Shown here: in pieces, positions 53,712 through 64,000 of the stretch
How the letters are laid out: each line of letters starts with the position of its first letter
How positions within the stretch are numbered: the stretch's first letter is position 1
Source of the DNA: Lutraria lutraria
Lineage: Eukaryota > Mollusca > Bivalvia > Venerida > Mactridae
NCBI GenBank assembly: GCA_964023205.1
Contig: OZ026850.1
Coordinates: 1,138,368-1,202,367, forward strand
Reading direction: 5' to 3'
DNA: 64,000 nt
Notes under the pieces: model-generated
Seen by the model: only the letters and a program-made list of their open reading frames with translations
Databases searched by the model: none
Told to the model about the DNA's origin: nothing
Program-made: the position numbers and the translations under genes

Positions 53712-55944
53712 CGTATGAACTTGTCTTGTGGTGTTGTAGCCATTCTACACTGTTGTACTTAACTTTGACTCGAATTCCATGCTGTGTTCTTACATACCAT
53801 AAAACAATTGGCTCCAATAATGCTTTAAAGGTTTTCAAATTGTTCAATTTGTCTTGTTCATAAATTAATGTTAAATGAATTTCTGGTAACTGACTGACCC
53901 TGTTTTTTTCCTGCTTACCGTAGTCTCCCTTTGATCTTATTCATTGTTTCTTGACCGACTATATTTCATTCTTATGGGAAGTATAATATGATAATGCCGA
54001 ACTATCATCTGACCTACTAGCACAGATTTTCGGGTGATTTTAGTTGAAACAAAGTATTTTTTTTGTGTGTTTAACACAGCTGGAATCTGTTGTCAAAAGT
54101 ATATCACATTGTTTAGATTTAACAAATACTGTAATCAAGTTACAATTTTACCCAAAAACCCTGCTTGTCACATTACTGCGTATATTCTGTGTACTGGCTT
54201 TAAATCATAGGATTTAGTTAAAAGTATTAATTATATAACCTAGCGGCATGCTGCTTTGACAAGGACTAGATCTAGATTTGTAAAGGAGTGAAGATAGATT
54301 AGGAGTATATTGCCAAATTTTGTTTGGTATTTTTATGATAAGTTAATTCTGTTTGATTATATTTCTGATAATTGTTTAGGAAGTACACATTTTATGTAAA
54401 AGTTCATTGATCATAAAATTTTAGTGTTAAAGTAATCTAGTTGTATGTTTTTATAGACAAGTTACTGGTTTTGTTGAATTAATGCTGAATATTATTAAAC
54501 AAACCTATCTTTGTTAATATTGTGCAAGCAGTGGTGTTACTTTTTGTCATATCACCCTTATTTACATTGTTTTGTTGTTGTTTATATTGTTGTCAACGTA
54601 ATGCACTGTTGTTTTCTTCTGTGAGGCAACAATTTTGGTCACAGGTCTTCTTTGATCACTATTTAACCTCTTTTCATTAATCCAATGAATGGCCAGTATG
54701 GTAATGAGGCAAAGTCTCTGATTGGTTGATTCAAAATATTGATTTCAAATTGACCAATGGCGTGGCTGCTGTCTGAGGGCTATCCCAAAACCTTTTTTAT
54801 AGTATTGCACTCAAGGATTTATTATTTTCAAATATTTTTTGTGTAATAAATCTATAAAAATTAGCTGAAAATGAAACCAAATTATTTACTTACTAAATGT
54901 ATAATAGTACTAAGTATACATGTATATTATTGTTTTTTTTCTTTTTGAAATAAGTGTAAATAATTTATACAGTCAGGCTCTAACATGTTTAGAGATTTGG
55001 GTGGGTATTATTTTTTGTTAATTATTTCAGTATTTATTTATATTCAACTTTACACATAAATTTGTCTTAATATCGGGTGAAAATTTGTCTTAATATCGGG
55101 TGATATGGCATGATTCAGTGTTGACCACCAATATTTGTGTATTGTTTAAATTCCGACATTTATTCAAAATCATGAAGGATATCAAAATTTTGTAAAAACA
55201 AGCATAAAGCCATATCAGCTTGGTGCACAGTTGATTTTACTTAATCACAAATTCATGACTGTTTTTACTTTTCAAATTTACAGTTTTTATCGTTAATTTT
55301 ATAGCTAACCCCGCAACTGTAACCACGTGCATGCAGGTGTGTAGCCGTTGTGGAGTTCAATGTATTTATGCTTGTTTTGTATTATGCCATTTCTTTATTA
55401 CAATGTATTGAAGTTAAAATTTGTATCATAGTATATTTTATTGTTATATTTTCTTCGGTGATTGAACGTATCATGCATGCTCTGAATATTACAATGTATT
55501 TTCTAGTCATTTTATTACTACCATAGTTTTTTTATTACTACAATAGGCAAGTTTTGCATGTCAGTTTTACATAGATGATTCAATAGACGAAATTCTATTC
55601 ATACAAATTGGCCAGAATAGTTGCCTAGTGACTTAGTGTTTGTTTCGTTCTGCGTCATGAACTTGTATTTGATTGGTTGATACAACCTTCTAACGAAGGT
55701 TCCTATGTTCAACAAAGTTGTAGAAGTATTTATTCTGTTTCCATGGCAACTAATAATTATCTTCTTTTTTTTTTTTAGACGAAAATTATCATTCTTTATA
55801 GAAAATTTATGAAACATTGTTTTTTATATTTATTCAAAGTTGATGTGATCATTTTAAAGACTTTTAAAACCATCTGTTGCTCTTAAATGCAATTTTTTAT
55901 TATCTTTCTTATATATTTGTATGAGTATATGTATAATAAACACC

Positions 55945-56064
55945 TGACTACCAGATCCCTGCCGGACTGGGGCAAATTCCGGTTTTCAGAGAACTTTTGA
56001 TAAAATGCAAAAAAATGTGACTTGTAATATTGTCCGATTTTCAGGGAATTCCGTTTTTTACTGT
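55945..56064. mobile_element. CCGGTTTTC MITE family copy
   Basis: CCAGATCCCTGCCGGACTGG, CCGGTTTTCAGAGAAC and end GTTTTTTACTGTA match the elements at 345 and 60120. Confidence 0.55.
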
Positions 56065-56458
56065 ATTCATGTATTAGAGTCCCTCTTTTGCATACTTAGT
56101 AATGTTGTTACATTTATTGTCATATATTTGTTCCTAGTTTGAATTTGATAATTATTATTATACATAAAAAATACATTTTATATGCATGCCATGCAATTGG
56201 TAGGAGAATTTATATTTTTGATATTTATTACCATACAAAACCTTTTGATTAGTTCTGGTAAAACTATAACTTAGAAAGAGTTCTATTAGGCGTCAGGAAA
56301 ATACCCAGTTTTTTTTTTGGCACACAAGGTGTCAAACACAGGCTTTGGTAGCATTGTTCTGATGTTGTAGCATTTTTCATGTCACGGTACTTGATTGGTC
56401 ATTTATTGTAATAAGCGAAATTGTTTCACAACATAATGTGAAGAATTTGAAACTACAA

Positions 56459-56632
56459 TACAACCTCACTTAGAGTCCGCTTCAATATTAAAACCATCTC
56501 AATTTAACAACCGCTCCCTTTGAACAGATTTTCAATATTGCCTTTATGTATCACCTTGATAATGAGGCCACCTCTGTATACAGACCAGTCCACTTGATCC
56601 TGAAGATGGTCTGTATATAGAGGTTTACTGCA
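56459..56632. mobile_element. Pogo/Tigger-like MITE
   Basis: TACAACCTCACTTAGAGTCC on the left and GGTCTGTATATAGAGGTTTA then CTGCA on the right; ACCTCTGTATACAGACC inside. AACCTCTATATACAGACC-type ends are typical of Tigger-derived MITEs. Confidence 0.65.
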
Positions 56633-56930
56633 TGTTTTATAAGAAGTACGACTGTACCACTTTCTATAAATTCCATGTTTATTAGCTAGGGTTTGTTATA
56701 AAATATGAAAGTTAACAATGAAATAAAACTTCTGTTTTTTTTAAGAGGAGTGGTTTCAGGTCCACAGGGGGTCGCTAAGCTGAGGGCTGTCTGTAGTTTA
56801 CATTCTGTGATATTTGATCATGCCTATGATTAAACAGTAGCTCTTAAAATTTATCAATTAATACATGTCTGTGTTGAATATTGAATCTGGAGTTAAGAAT
56901 ATGATATACCATAATTTTTCTATACATGTG

Positions 56931-57108
56931 CAGTCAAACCTGTGTTAGTGGCCATCTCCGAATAAAGGCCACCTTGTGAAAAAAGTCATTCTTAAAACAG
57001 GTATCATTGATTATTAAGAACAAAATGACCTCCAAATAAAGGTCACCTGTCCATAAAGACCACATTTTGTTTTTTCTCAAGGGTGGCCTTTGTTCACAGG
57101 TTTGACTG
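56931..57108. mobile_element. MITE, CAAACCTGTG/GGCCTTTATT family, copy 4 (opposite orientation)
   Basis: CAGTCAAACCTGTGTTAGTG on the left and TTCACAGGTTTGACTG on the right. In reverse it matches 25119-25296 throughout, including the ATTATTAAGAACAAAATGAC block. Confidence 0.8.
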
Positions 57109-59798
57109 TAGTCATGTTAAATGTTTATGTATAAATTATTTTTTTTGCCCAGTTTGGTAAGTAATTGGGTGATAAAAAGCTTTAAACAGATAGTAATTAA
57201 ACATCTCGCCAATCATTACGTTTTGTGTGTCATATTTCGACACTTGTGAATATGATTATGAATTTTTTGTTATTGTAAAACTGTATATCCTGCATGAAGA
57301 TTTGCTCAAATTAAGGAATTTTATTGTGTTTTCACTGTGATATACCATGATTATATTGTTGTACTTAATACTAGCGTATCATTAAAGTCTAATTAGGCGA
57401 GAAAACATTGTTTTCTGAATAATCTGGAATTGGGTACCATGCACGTGGCTTAGAAATGCACGACACTCTGCACCTAGGGGTTTTTATCAATAGTCTCAGA
57501 CAGCCAGCTGACCAATGTTTGCACGTGTAATTTGCGGTGCGAGCAAAATTAAAATGGTGCTGTGTTAAAAAAAAAAGCAAAAATATACTTTATATGTTTA
57601 TAATTTTACATGATAATGTATAAAAATATTGTAAATATATCTAAAATCTATATAATAGTAATAATTCACGTTTTTATCTTGATGAGATAAATCAGTTTTA
57701 CGTAATTCAATTTTTCTTACTGAGACGACCCCTAATTGTCACATGACTTTGCTGTGTTTTTGCCTCCACATTACACTTGTTTCTTTTCTTACTTTCTCAG
57801 GGACTGAAGTAAATGTGCACTAGACAGTATGGAAAACAAGCAGCTATGTGACAAGACATTTGATTGGTTTAAATATTTGGAAGGAGTCGTCTGATTGGCT
57901 GACGTTTAGTGTATAAACTTTTAAGAACAATTTTATCATTTTGTGATGTCAGTAATCATTGTTGCCTTATTTAATGCTTTCTCTTTATTTTAATCATCTG
58001 AAATAAACTGGTTTTACCTTATTTATCACTTTCTGAGCTATGTTTGAATTATGTTAAAATAATCAACACTTTGTATGACCCTGTCGGGACTTTGTACGAT
58101 CCTGTCGGGACATACCAATGATGGTGACATCTTAGCATTTTCACGCAAATAGGTCATTCTGGTGTCGGCTCTATCATCGCCATATTTGTCTAAAGCAGGG
58201 TTATTTTTGTTAAGATGCTCAAGAATCCTTTCCTTTATAGAAATAAATACAACACGGATTTGAATCATAATTCTTCATTGCCGATGTTTATTTTTACGAC
58301 CGTTTTAAACTTAATAATGATATTAAATATTGACAAATAATTGCTGTTTACTTTGTGATAAGACATTTTGTCTTTAATGGGTTATTTGGTATTACATGAA
58401 TATAAGAAGGGCCATGTTAACATTGCTTAATTCTTTTTATATACAATGCTTGAAGACTATTGAAAAAAGACAAAAGTTCCAAATCTGGATGGAGATTTTT
58501 ATTTCAATTAATTTGTAAATATAAACGTGTATTACAAATTTTGTATCATATTGCTTGGCAAAGGTATATTTACTTTTTGTAAATGCCTAAAAATGCAAAT
58601 GTCCAGATTTGAAATTTGATTAATAAATGTCATCTCTCACGACTTGAGGTTCGAATCTTTGTGATGTTATTGATTTGTATGAATGTGAGATCACGTTGAA
58701 GAGTCGGTGATGGGACGTAATTTGTTGAGTTTGCACAAGAATATTCAATTTTTTCTTTCCCATTATTCGGACACCGTAGATAACCGGTGTAGGTATACCA
58801 TAATTATCTTTTTTCATTTTTGTGTTTAAATATTTTTTTAATCTATTTAATATAACATGTATGTATCCATATTCAAGGACCTAGTGTTAACACCTGTAAA
58901 AGACTTATAAATACAAATTAGAACTGTATCCCTTAAACTTATCATTAATAAAAGTGATGTTCAACCACAGAAAGGGAGTTTCGGTGACCCTAAAAAAGGG
59001 GTTATACCTTAATTTGAAATGAGGTACAAAGTAATTTATTATTTTTTTATTTTAAATGGTGAAATTGATAAATCTTATTTAAGATAAGTTATGATTAAGA
59101 CATTTTTCATATTTCATTACACTCTTTCTTGTTGCAATTTTTTTTTGCAAGCATGTTATAAATGAAAAGATAGTTCTGCCATATCACTATGTTTAATGGA
59201 ATGTTTCCATTCAGACAAAATATTTATTTACATTTTTATTTTTTCGATTGTGCAACATTTTACACTCCATGTCTGTGATATATTGTAATTCTGTTTTCGA
59301 CATATTGTTTGTGAATCATTTTTATAGTAACTATTGTGTACAAAATATTAACTATTGTTCCTTTTTTTCAATCCCTGCATCCATTTTGTCAAAAATTATG
59401 TATTTCGTGTATTTTGTGTTATTTTTACAGTAAATCTTCATTTATTTTTACTGCAGTTTAGTTGCCATAGAAATCATTAAATTCTAGCAAGCTGGGTTAT
59501 ATTCATACCAGAATTCATTGAAATAACTTTTAATTTCAGAAAAAGTGAAAAAAAAATTCTTTAGAAGGCAATTCTCTTTAAATCATAAATAAATGAAGAT
59601 GGGCTGTATTTTTTTCTGTCTCAATTTTATTTTGATATTTCTGTTTTATCATTGTTTTGTCATAATTCATGTAATATTTGTAGATTAGGTATGAATGTGT
59701 TTCTATGTTTACATAATTATAAATAACACAAAGACATGACTGTGCAAGTGATTGTAATTATTTTTGTTTGATATGATTGCTCTAATTTCAATTCTGAA

Positions 59799-60051
59799 AC
59801 CAGACTGAAATGGAAGCATCTGATTGGTCGATTCAGTTATTTATTAAAAACCAGTCTAAAATGGAAGCATCTGATTGGTCAATTCAGTTATTTATTTAAA
59901 ACCAGTCTAAAATGGAAGCATCTGATTGGTCAATTCAGTTATTTATTGTCATTGAAAACCAGTCTAAAATGGAAGCATCTGATTGGTCGATTCAGTTATA
60001 TATTGTCATTGAAAACCATCCTAAAATGGAAGCTTCCGATTGGTCGATTCA
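59799..60051. repeat. Roughly 50-bp tandem repeat, five units
   Basis: Units read ACCAGTCTAAAATGGAAGCA then TCTGATTGGTCAATTCAG, separated by TTATTTATT-type spacers of variable length. Each has an ATTGG (inverted CCAAT) core. Confidence 0.9.
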
Positions 60052-60119
60052 GGTAGACAGGATCCCAATATTTTTTATAATTTTGTAACTTGGATACAGA
60101 ATTGGTGTTTTTAATAATA

Positions 60120-60280
60120 CAGTATAACCCCTGAAAACCAGACCCCTTCCAGACTGGACTAAAGGTCCGGTTTTCTGAGAATTTGGGTATTCAGAGATTT
60201 TTTGATAAATTCGGGGAAAATGGGACCGAAAAAAAAATTGTCCGATTTTTAGTGAATTCCTGTTTTCAGGCGTTAGACTG
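60120..60280. mobile_element. CCGGTTTTC MITE family copy
   Basis: CAGTATAACCCCTGAAAACC on the left, GTTTTCAGGCGTTAGACTG on the right; CCTTCCAGACTGGACTAAAG and GGTCCGGTTTTCTGAG inside. Confidence 0.65.
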
Positions 60281-61814
60281 CATTTCATATTTTTTATTGA
60301 TCAGTGCACACAGTGTTTGATAATTTTGAGGTTGTACTGTATAGAAAGTGATTGTTACATATCAAAGTGATATTCCAATACCAATGCTTTCATGGAAAGA
60401 CCTAAAAGTGGTTAGCATGTTATTGATTGGTACAAGAAATATTCAATTTTCTATTAACGGCCAATACCTGTGACACAGTGATCATTCAAGGAGTTGGTAC
60501 ACCATTTGTATACTTCTGTCATACCCTTGTGGAATTCAGGATTATTTTTTACATACGTTTGTGATATTTTATGATAGTTCAAAGTTGTTTTTATTTATTC
60601 ATGTAAATTTTCAGCTCATTTAATGGATGGCCGAGTGTCAGTACATTATTCTGTATATTCATTGTTTAACTTTTATTTATAGTCGAAGGACATTTTTTTA
60701 TGGTAAAAATATATTTTTTTTAATTGGAGGAGAATACTTGTAAATATTCATATATAGCCGGACATATTATGTATTACTCTCTTATCACATTATAGTTACC
60801 ATGGAAACGATTTCCTGTTGATTTTCAGATTTGATATTTTTTTCATTTTTTCTTGTACCATATAAACTTCCAATGTAACAATTTTCTCTTTTAAATATAG
60901 TTTGTTTAGGCACAGTTATTAAACCTACATATTAAATAAATTTAGTATCTTATACAATCTGGCTACGGGAAAAAATTATTTATTATAATTTTCACACAGA
61001 TATGTTATTCATGAACAATTGTATTTTATAAACATTCAGTCATGTATGAATGTTTTTAATATGTTGTGATAGTGTTTATTTAACTCATGTATAAATTTCT
61101 AGAACAAAACTTAAAAACTGACCCCTTTTTTATGCATTAAAACTTACTAACACTTTAACATATTGCAGTAGTTTCTATATTTTTTTTCTATGTAGTTTAC
61201 AAACCATTGTCAGAAATAGAAAAAAATCAATAAAATTTTACGTTCTTCAACATCTTAAATGTCGAAGTTATTCGATAACTTGACGTCAATGTTTCACAGA
61301 GTGAAAAATAAAATTGTAATGTTCCCTCATTAAATGTTTAATGAACTTATGAATGTATCGTACATCTTGATACGCTTAATGTGCATGTTGATTACATGAT
61401 GAATTTACAAGATAATAAAAATACAATAAAATACAGTACTGTTACATTGTTCGACTTGGCGCAACTTGAAAATATGCCATCTACTTTTAAGTAAATGCAA
61501 TGTATGACTCTGCATTTTATCTTTTATATAAGTTGGTCTAAATTATAGGTATGGCTATTTATTTTTGACTAGTGATGTAAAATATTTTTTAAGAGACCAA
61601 ATTAGTTTTTTTGTCCCGAACATACCATTTGAAAGTATTTTACTGAGAAAGTTTTTAAACAAGATATATATGTTCATTACATACCACTTTGTTAAATGGG
61701 AATCATATTTTTACATTGTGTTTGAAAGTTTTGTTTTTATTGTCAAATACTGGCATGGTCTGATTATAATAAATGTACCCAGTAATATTGTGTTCTGTTC
61801 TGTTTATCCAAGGG

Positions 61815-61880
61815 GCCAACTGTGAAGCGGTTGATGTGTCTACCACTCATCCAGAATCTGAGTTCGACCCTCACTTAAGT
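61815..61880 (+). mobile_element. Possible tRNA-like SINE head
   Basis: GGGGCCAACTGTGAAGCGG followed after about 40 bp by CTGAGTTCGACCCTCA, an A/B-box arrangement. No acceptor stem. Confidence 0.3.
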
Positions 61881-61918
61881 TATTGATTGTTTCATCCCAG
61901 CTCAGTTCATGTGTTTGA

Positions 61919-62150
61919 CCTCACATTTGGTCAAATATTTGATCCCAACCACTTAGGTAATGTTTGACCTCCACTAAGGTCATGTGCTTGACCTTCCCTA
62001 AGGTCATATGTTTGATTTGACACCACCCACTTAAGTAATGTTTGACCTCCACTTAGGTCATGTGTTTGACCTCCATTAAGGTCATGTGTTTGACCTCCAC
62101 TAAGGTCATGTCCTTGACCTGTCATTAAGTCATGTGTTTGACGCTAACTA
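61919..62150. repeat. About 24-bp minisatellite
   Basis: Units of GTTTGACCTCCACTAAGGTC plus ATGT with variants, and two longer units containing CAACCACTTAGGTAATG. Confidence 0.9.
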
Positions 62151-62242
62151 GGTCGTGTTTAAGATAATAGTGTACATAAGTTGTATTGATAGTATTTTAT
62201 TTTCAATAATCAAATGAACTTTTTAAAAAAAATTCATAGTAT

Positions 62243-62248
62243 TTTATT
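62243..62248 (-). terminator. Candidate poly(A) signal of the minus-strand gene
   Basis: TTTATT on the plus strand, AATAAA on the minus strand, about 300 nt past the putative stop at 62545. Confidence 0.3.
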
Positions 62249-62544
62249 GCACATGACAGAAACAAAATATGACCAAACTAGTACACATAGGTTCCGTATC
62301 AATACTAAACCCATTCCTCCACATTCTGCTGGAAACAGACAACTTCAGAATGAAGTGTGCATAACAGAGGTAAAAGAAATTATAAACGATTGACAGTGTT
62401 CTAAAACCGAACAAATTACGGAAACGAAAGAATGTTCCCTGCAGATCTCGAACCTGCAACCAAACACTCCGCACACCAAACTGCGAGTTCATTTGACAAG
62501 TTGTAACATAGAATCCCTGATTGGCATTCAATATCCTTGATATT

Positions 62545-62613
62545 TCACTCAACTTCCTCAGCACGCGCTTGTTCTCTCTCCTGTGAAGATACCCATCGTT
62601 GTGCTAGTTGTAA
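62545..62613 (-). CDS. Probable last coding exon of a convergent minus-strand gene
   Basis: On the minus strand an acceptor ATACATTTCAG| at 62614-62616 is followed by 22 codons, LQLAQRWVSSQEREQARA then EEVE, and TGA (62545-62547). The composition looks like the charged helical tail of a real protein, and an AATAAA lies about 300 nt beyond the stop (62243-62248). Upstream exons are not seen before the window ends. Gene identity is unknown. With only 69 nt to judge by, a chance match is possible. Confidence 0.35.
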   Translation of the reverse strand, partial: LQLAQRWVSSQEREQARAEEVE

Positions 62614-62753
62614 CTGAAATGTATTTGAAAATCTGGTTATAAATCAAGATAGCAGACCAGTCTAAATCCAAGCATTTAATTGACTCTTCTAGAACTTGGA
62701 GATTGAATACCAGTCAAATATTTGAATTGATTGACTATTTCTAAGTTTGGAAA

Positions 62754-62932
62754 TACAGTACAACCTCTCCAGAGTGGCTTTCCCTTGAGCAACAACCTCC
62801 CTTCAATAACAGCATGATTTTTTCACACTGCACAATTTTACTGTTAATTCAACCACTAGAGCAATAACCTCGTAACAACAACATAATTTTGCTTCTCCCA
62901 AAAGGTATTGCTTTGGAGAGGTTGCACTGCAA
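62754..62932. mobile_element. CAGTACAACCTCT-family element, copy 4
   Basis: TACAGTACAACCTCTCCAGA on the left and TTTGGAGAGGTTGCACTGCA on the right are inverted; AGCAACAACCTCCCTTC and AACATAATTTTGC occur inside. It lies upstream of the putative minus-strand last exon. Confidence 0.75.
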
Positions 62933-63140
62933 GTAAACAAATTCAAGTATCTGATTGGCTGTTCTAGGTCTTGAATATAACAGACCAGTCTAAAATAAAA
63001 GCGCAAATCCAGTCTTGATATCTTTGAACAGAGATTTTACGCAATTTCATAAAAATATGACGACTACAAAACAGTGACTAAGTGGTATCAAGTTGATTTG
63101 GATAAAATATCACAGAAAACATCAGTCATCCAAAGATTAT

Positions 63141-63555
63141 GGTCTCTGACTAGTAATCACTAGCCCCTATGTTCTCTGACTAGTAATCACTAGCCCCTAT
63201 GTTCTCTGACTAGTAATCACTGGCCCCTATGGTCTCTGACTAGTAATCACTAGCCCCTATGGTCTCTGACTAGTAATCACTAGCACCTATGTTCTCTGAC
63301 TAGTAATCACTAGCCCCTATGTTCTCTGACTAGTAATCACTAGCCCCTATGTTCTCTGACTAGTAATCACTGGCCCCTATGGTCTCTGACTAGTAATCAC
63401 TAGCCCCTATGGTCTCTGACTAGTAATCACTAGCACCTATGTTCTCTGACTAGTAATCACTAGCCCCTATGGTCTCTGACTAGTAATCACTAGCCCCTAT
63501 GTTCTCTGACTAGTAATCACTAGCCCCTATGGTCTCTGACTAGTAATCACTAGCC
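63141..63555 (+). repeat. 30-bp minisatellite, 14 units, nested in a tRNA-derived SINE
   Basis: Unit GTTCTCTGACTAGTAATCAC plus TAGCCCCTAT. Units vary at three sites (GG/GT, TAG/TGG, CCC/CAC). Units 2-6 and 7-11 carry the same variant series, so a 150-bp block was duplicated. The last unit runs into GTAGCTGTGAGTTCAAATCC. Confidence 0.95.
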
Positions 63556-63700
63556 TCTTGTAGCTGTGAGTTCAAATCCCACCCTGGACTAAAGGTCAGT
63601 AGTTCTATCCATGTGTAAGCCTGAGGACTTTTTCCATTGTTAAAGCTGGAAAAGATGCCAAATACTCTGAAAGTTGGCGCAACTTTAAACCCAAGTAAAT
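63556..63700 (+). mobile_element. tRNA-derived SINE, T-arm side and body
   Basis: GTGAGTTCAAATCCCACC is a B box; AAGCCTGAGGACTTTTTCC and GTTGGCGCAACTTTAAACCC follow. The minisatellite on its left appears to be an amplified anticodon-arm region of the same element. Confidence 0.6.
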
Positions 63701-64000
63701 AACTATTAGCTTACTTTGATTTTAAATCTTGATATACACTGTGGAGATGACATCTCGTCGACAGAAAAATCCTGAGGCATTATCACATAACAATACAACA
63801 ACGTCTACAATAGAAACATAGACAAAACATTTGAAAGCGAATAAAAAGTTTTTTAAAAAATGAAAAATTGTGTTTTTGAAACCCTGACTTGACCCTTAAT
63901 ATGACATTTTCACTCTTGAAATTAGCAAAATAAAGCTTTCTGACTCTCGAGAATTTGTACCAAATGATCAAATTTACTATAACATTAGTAGGAAATTTTG

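Larger units (their letters stand above)
53464..62242. other. 3' UTR of the main gene and intergenic DNA
   Basis: Early poly(A) signals at 53695-53711, then AT-rich DNA with four MITE-type elements, a CCAAT-type tandem repeat and a minisatellite. 57120-59790 and 60290-61810 show no supported gene. Confidence 0.55.

Noticed and set aside
62244..62564. 106-codon minus-strand frame overlapping the putative last exon
   Set aside because: It is in another frame from the spliced exon, has no ATG start of quality and no recognisable domain; it probably lies in the 3' UTR.

Overview
This is AT-rich animal nuclear DNA, most likely from a bivalve mollusc. Coding exons are short and bounded by GT-AG introns. 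The introns are packed with tRNA-derived SINEs, MITE-like inverted-repeat elements, minisatellites and the dispersed repeat that opens with TAGCTCAC and closes near GGCCCTCTTGTTT, a type I associate with bivalve genomes. The species assignment is an inference from this repeat content. No prokaryotic gene layout, rRNA, real tRNA gene or CRISPR array was seen.

The window is dominated by one plus-strand gene, which I reconstruct by hand as a doublecortin (DCX) domain gene of the DCDC2 type. Twelve exons from 8261 to 53463 join with compatible phases throughout and give a protein of about 2707 residues: two N-terminal DCX domains (about residues 22-107 and 154-245), a basic/Ser-rich linker with a four-copy 14-residue repeat, and a giant 6.2-kb last exon carrying about 40 IQ-like motifs. 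By family knowledge DCX domains bind microtubules (DCDC2 is ciliary in vertebrates) and IQ motifs bind calmodulin or related EF-hand proteins. The predicted product would therefore be a microtubule-bound scaffold for calmodulin. An alternative terminal exon (39547-39648) would give a short isoform of about 618 residues without IQ motifs.

Upstream, two tandem segments (about 1541-2967 and 2968-4990) each carry another copy of the first DCX exon (1874-2145 and 3857-4128). Both end at the same codon position and phase as the main first exon (8261-8565), so all three could splice to the shared exon 2 at 22115. The core of the duplicated exon differs more between the copies than its non-coding flanks, mostly at amino-acid-changing positions. 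I regard this set of alternative, diversified DCX modules joined to a large IQ array as the most interesting system in the window.

Layout: 1-1540, repeat-rich upstream DNA; 1541-4990, tandem duplication of first exons with a minisatellite; 4991-8260, intergenic or intronic DNA with MITEs and a possible promoter; 8261-53463, the main gene, with a 13.5-kb first intron; 53464-62224, 3' UTR and intergenic DNA; 62225-62613, a probable last exon of a convergent minus-strand gene; 62614-64000, repeats including a 30-bp minisatellite grown inside a SINE. All exon joins are predictions from sequence alone, with no transcript support.
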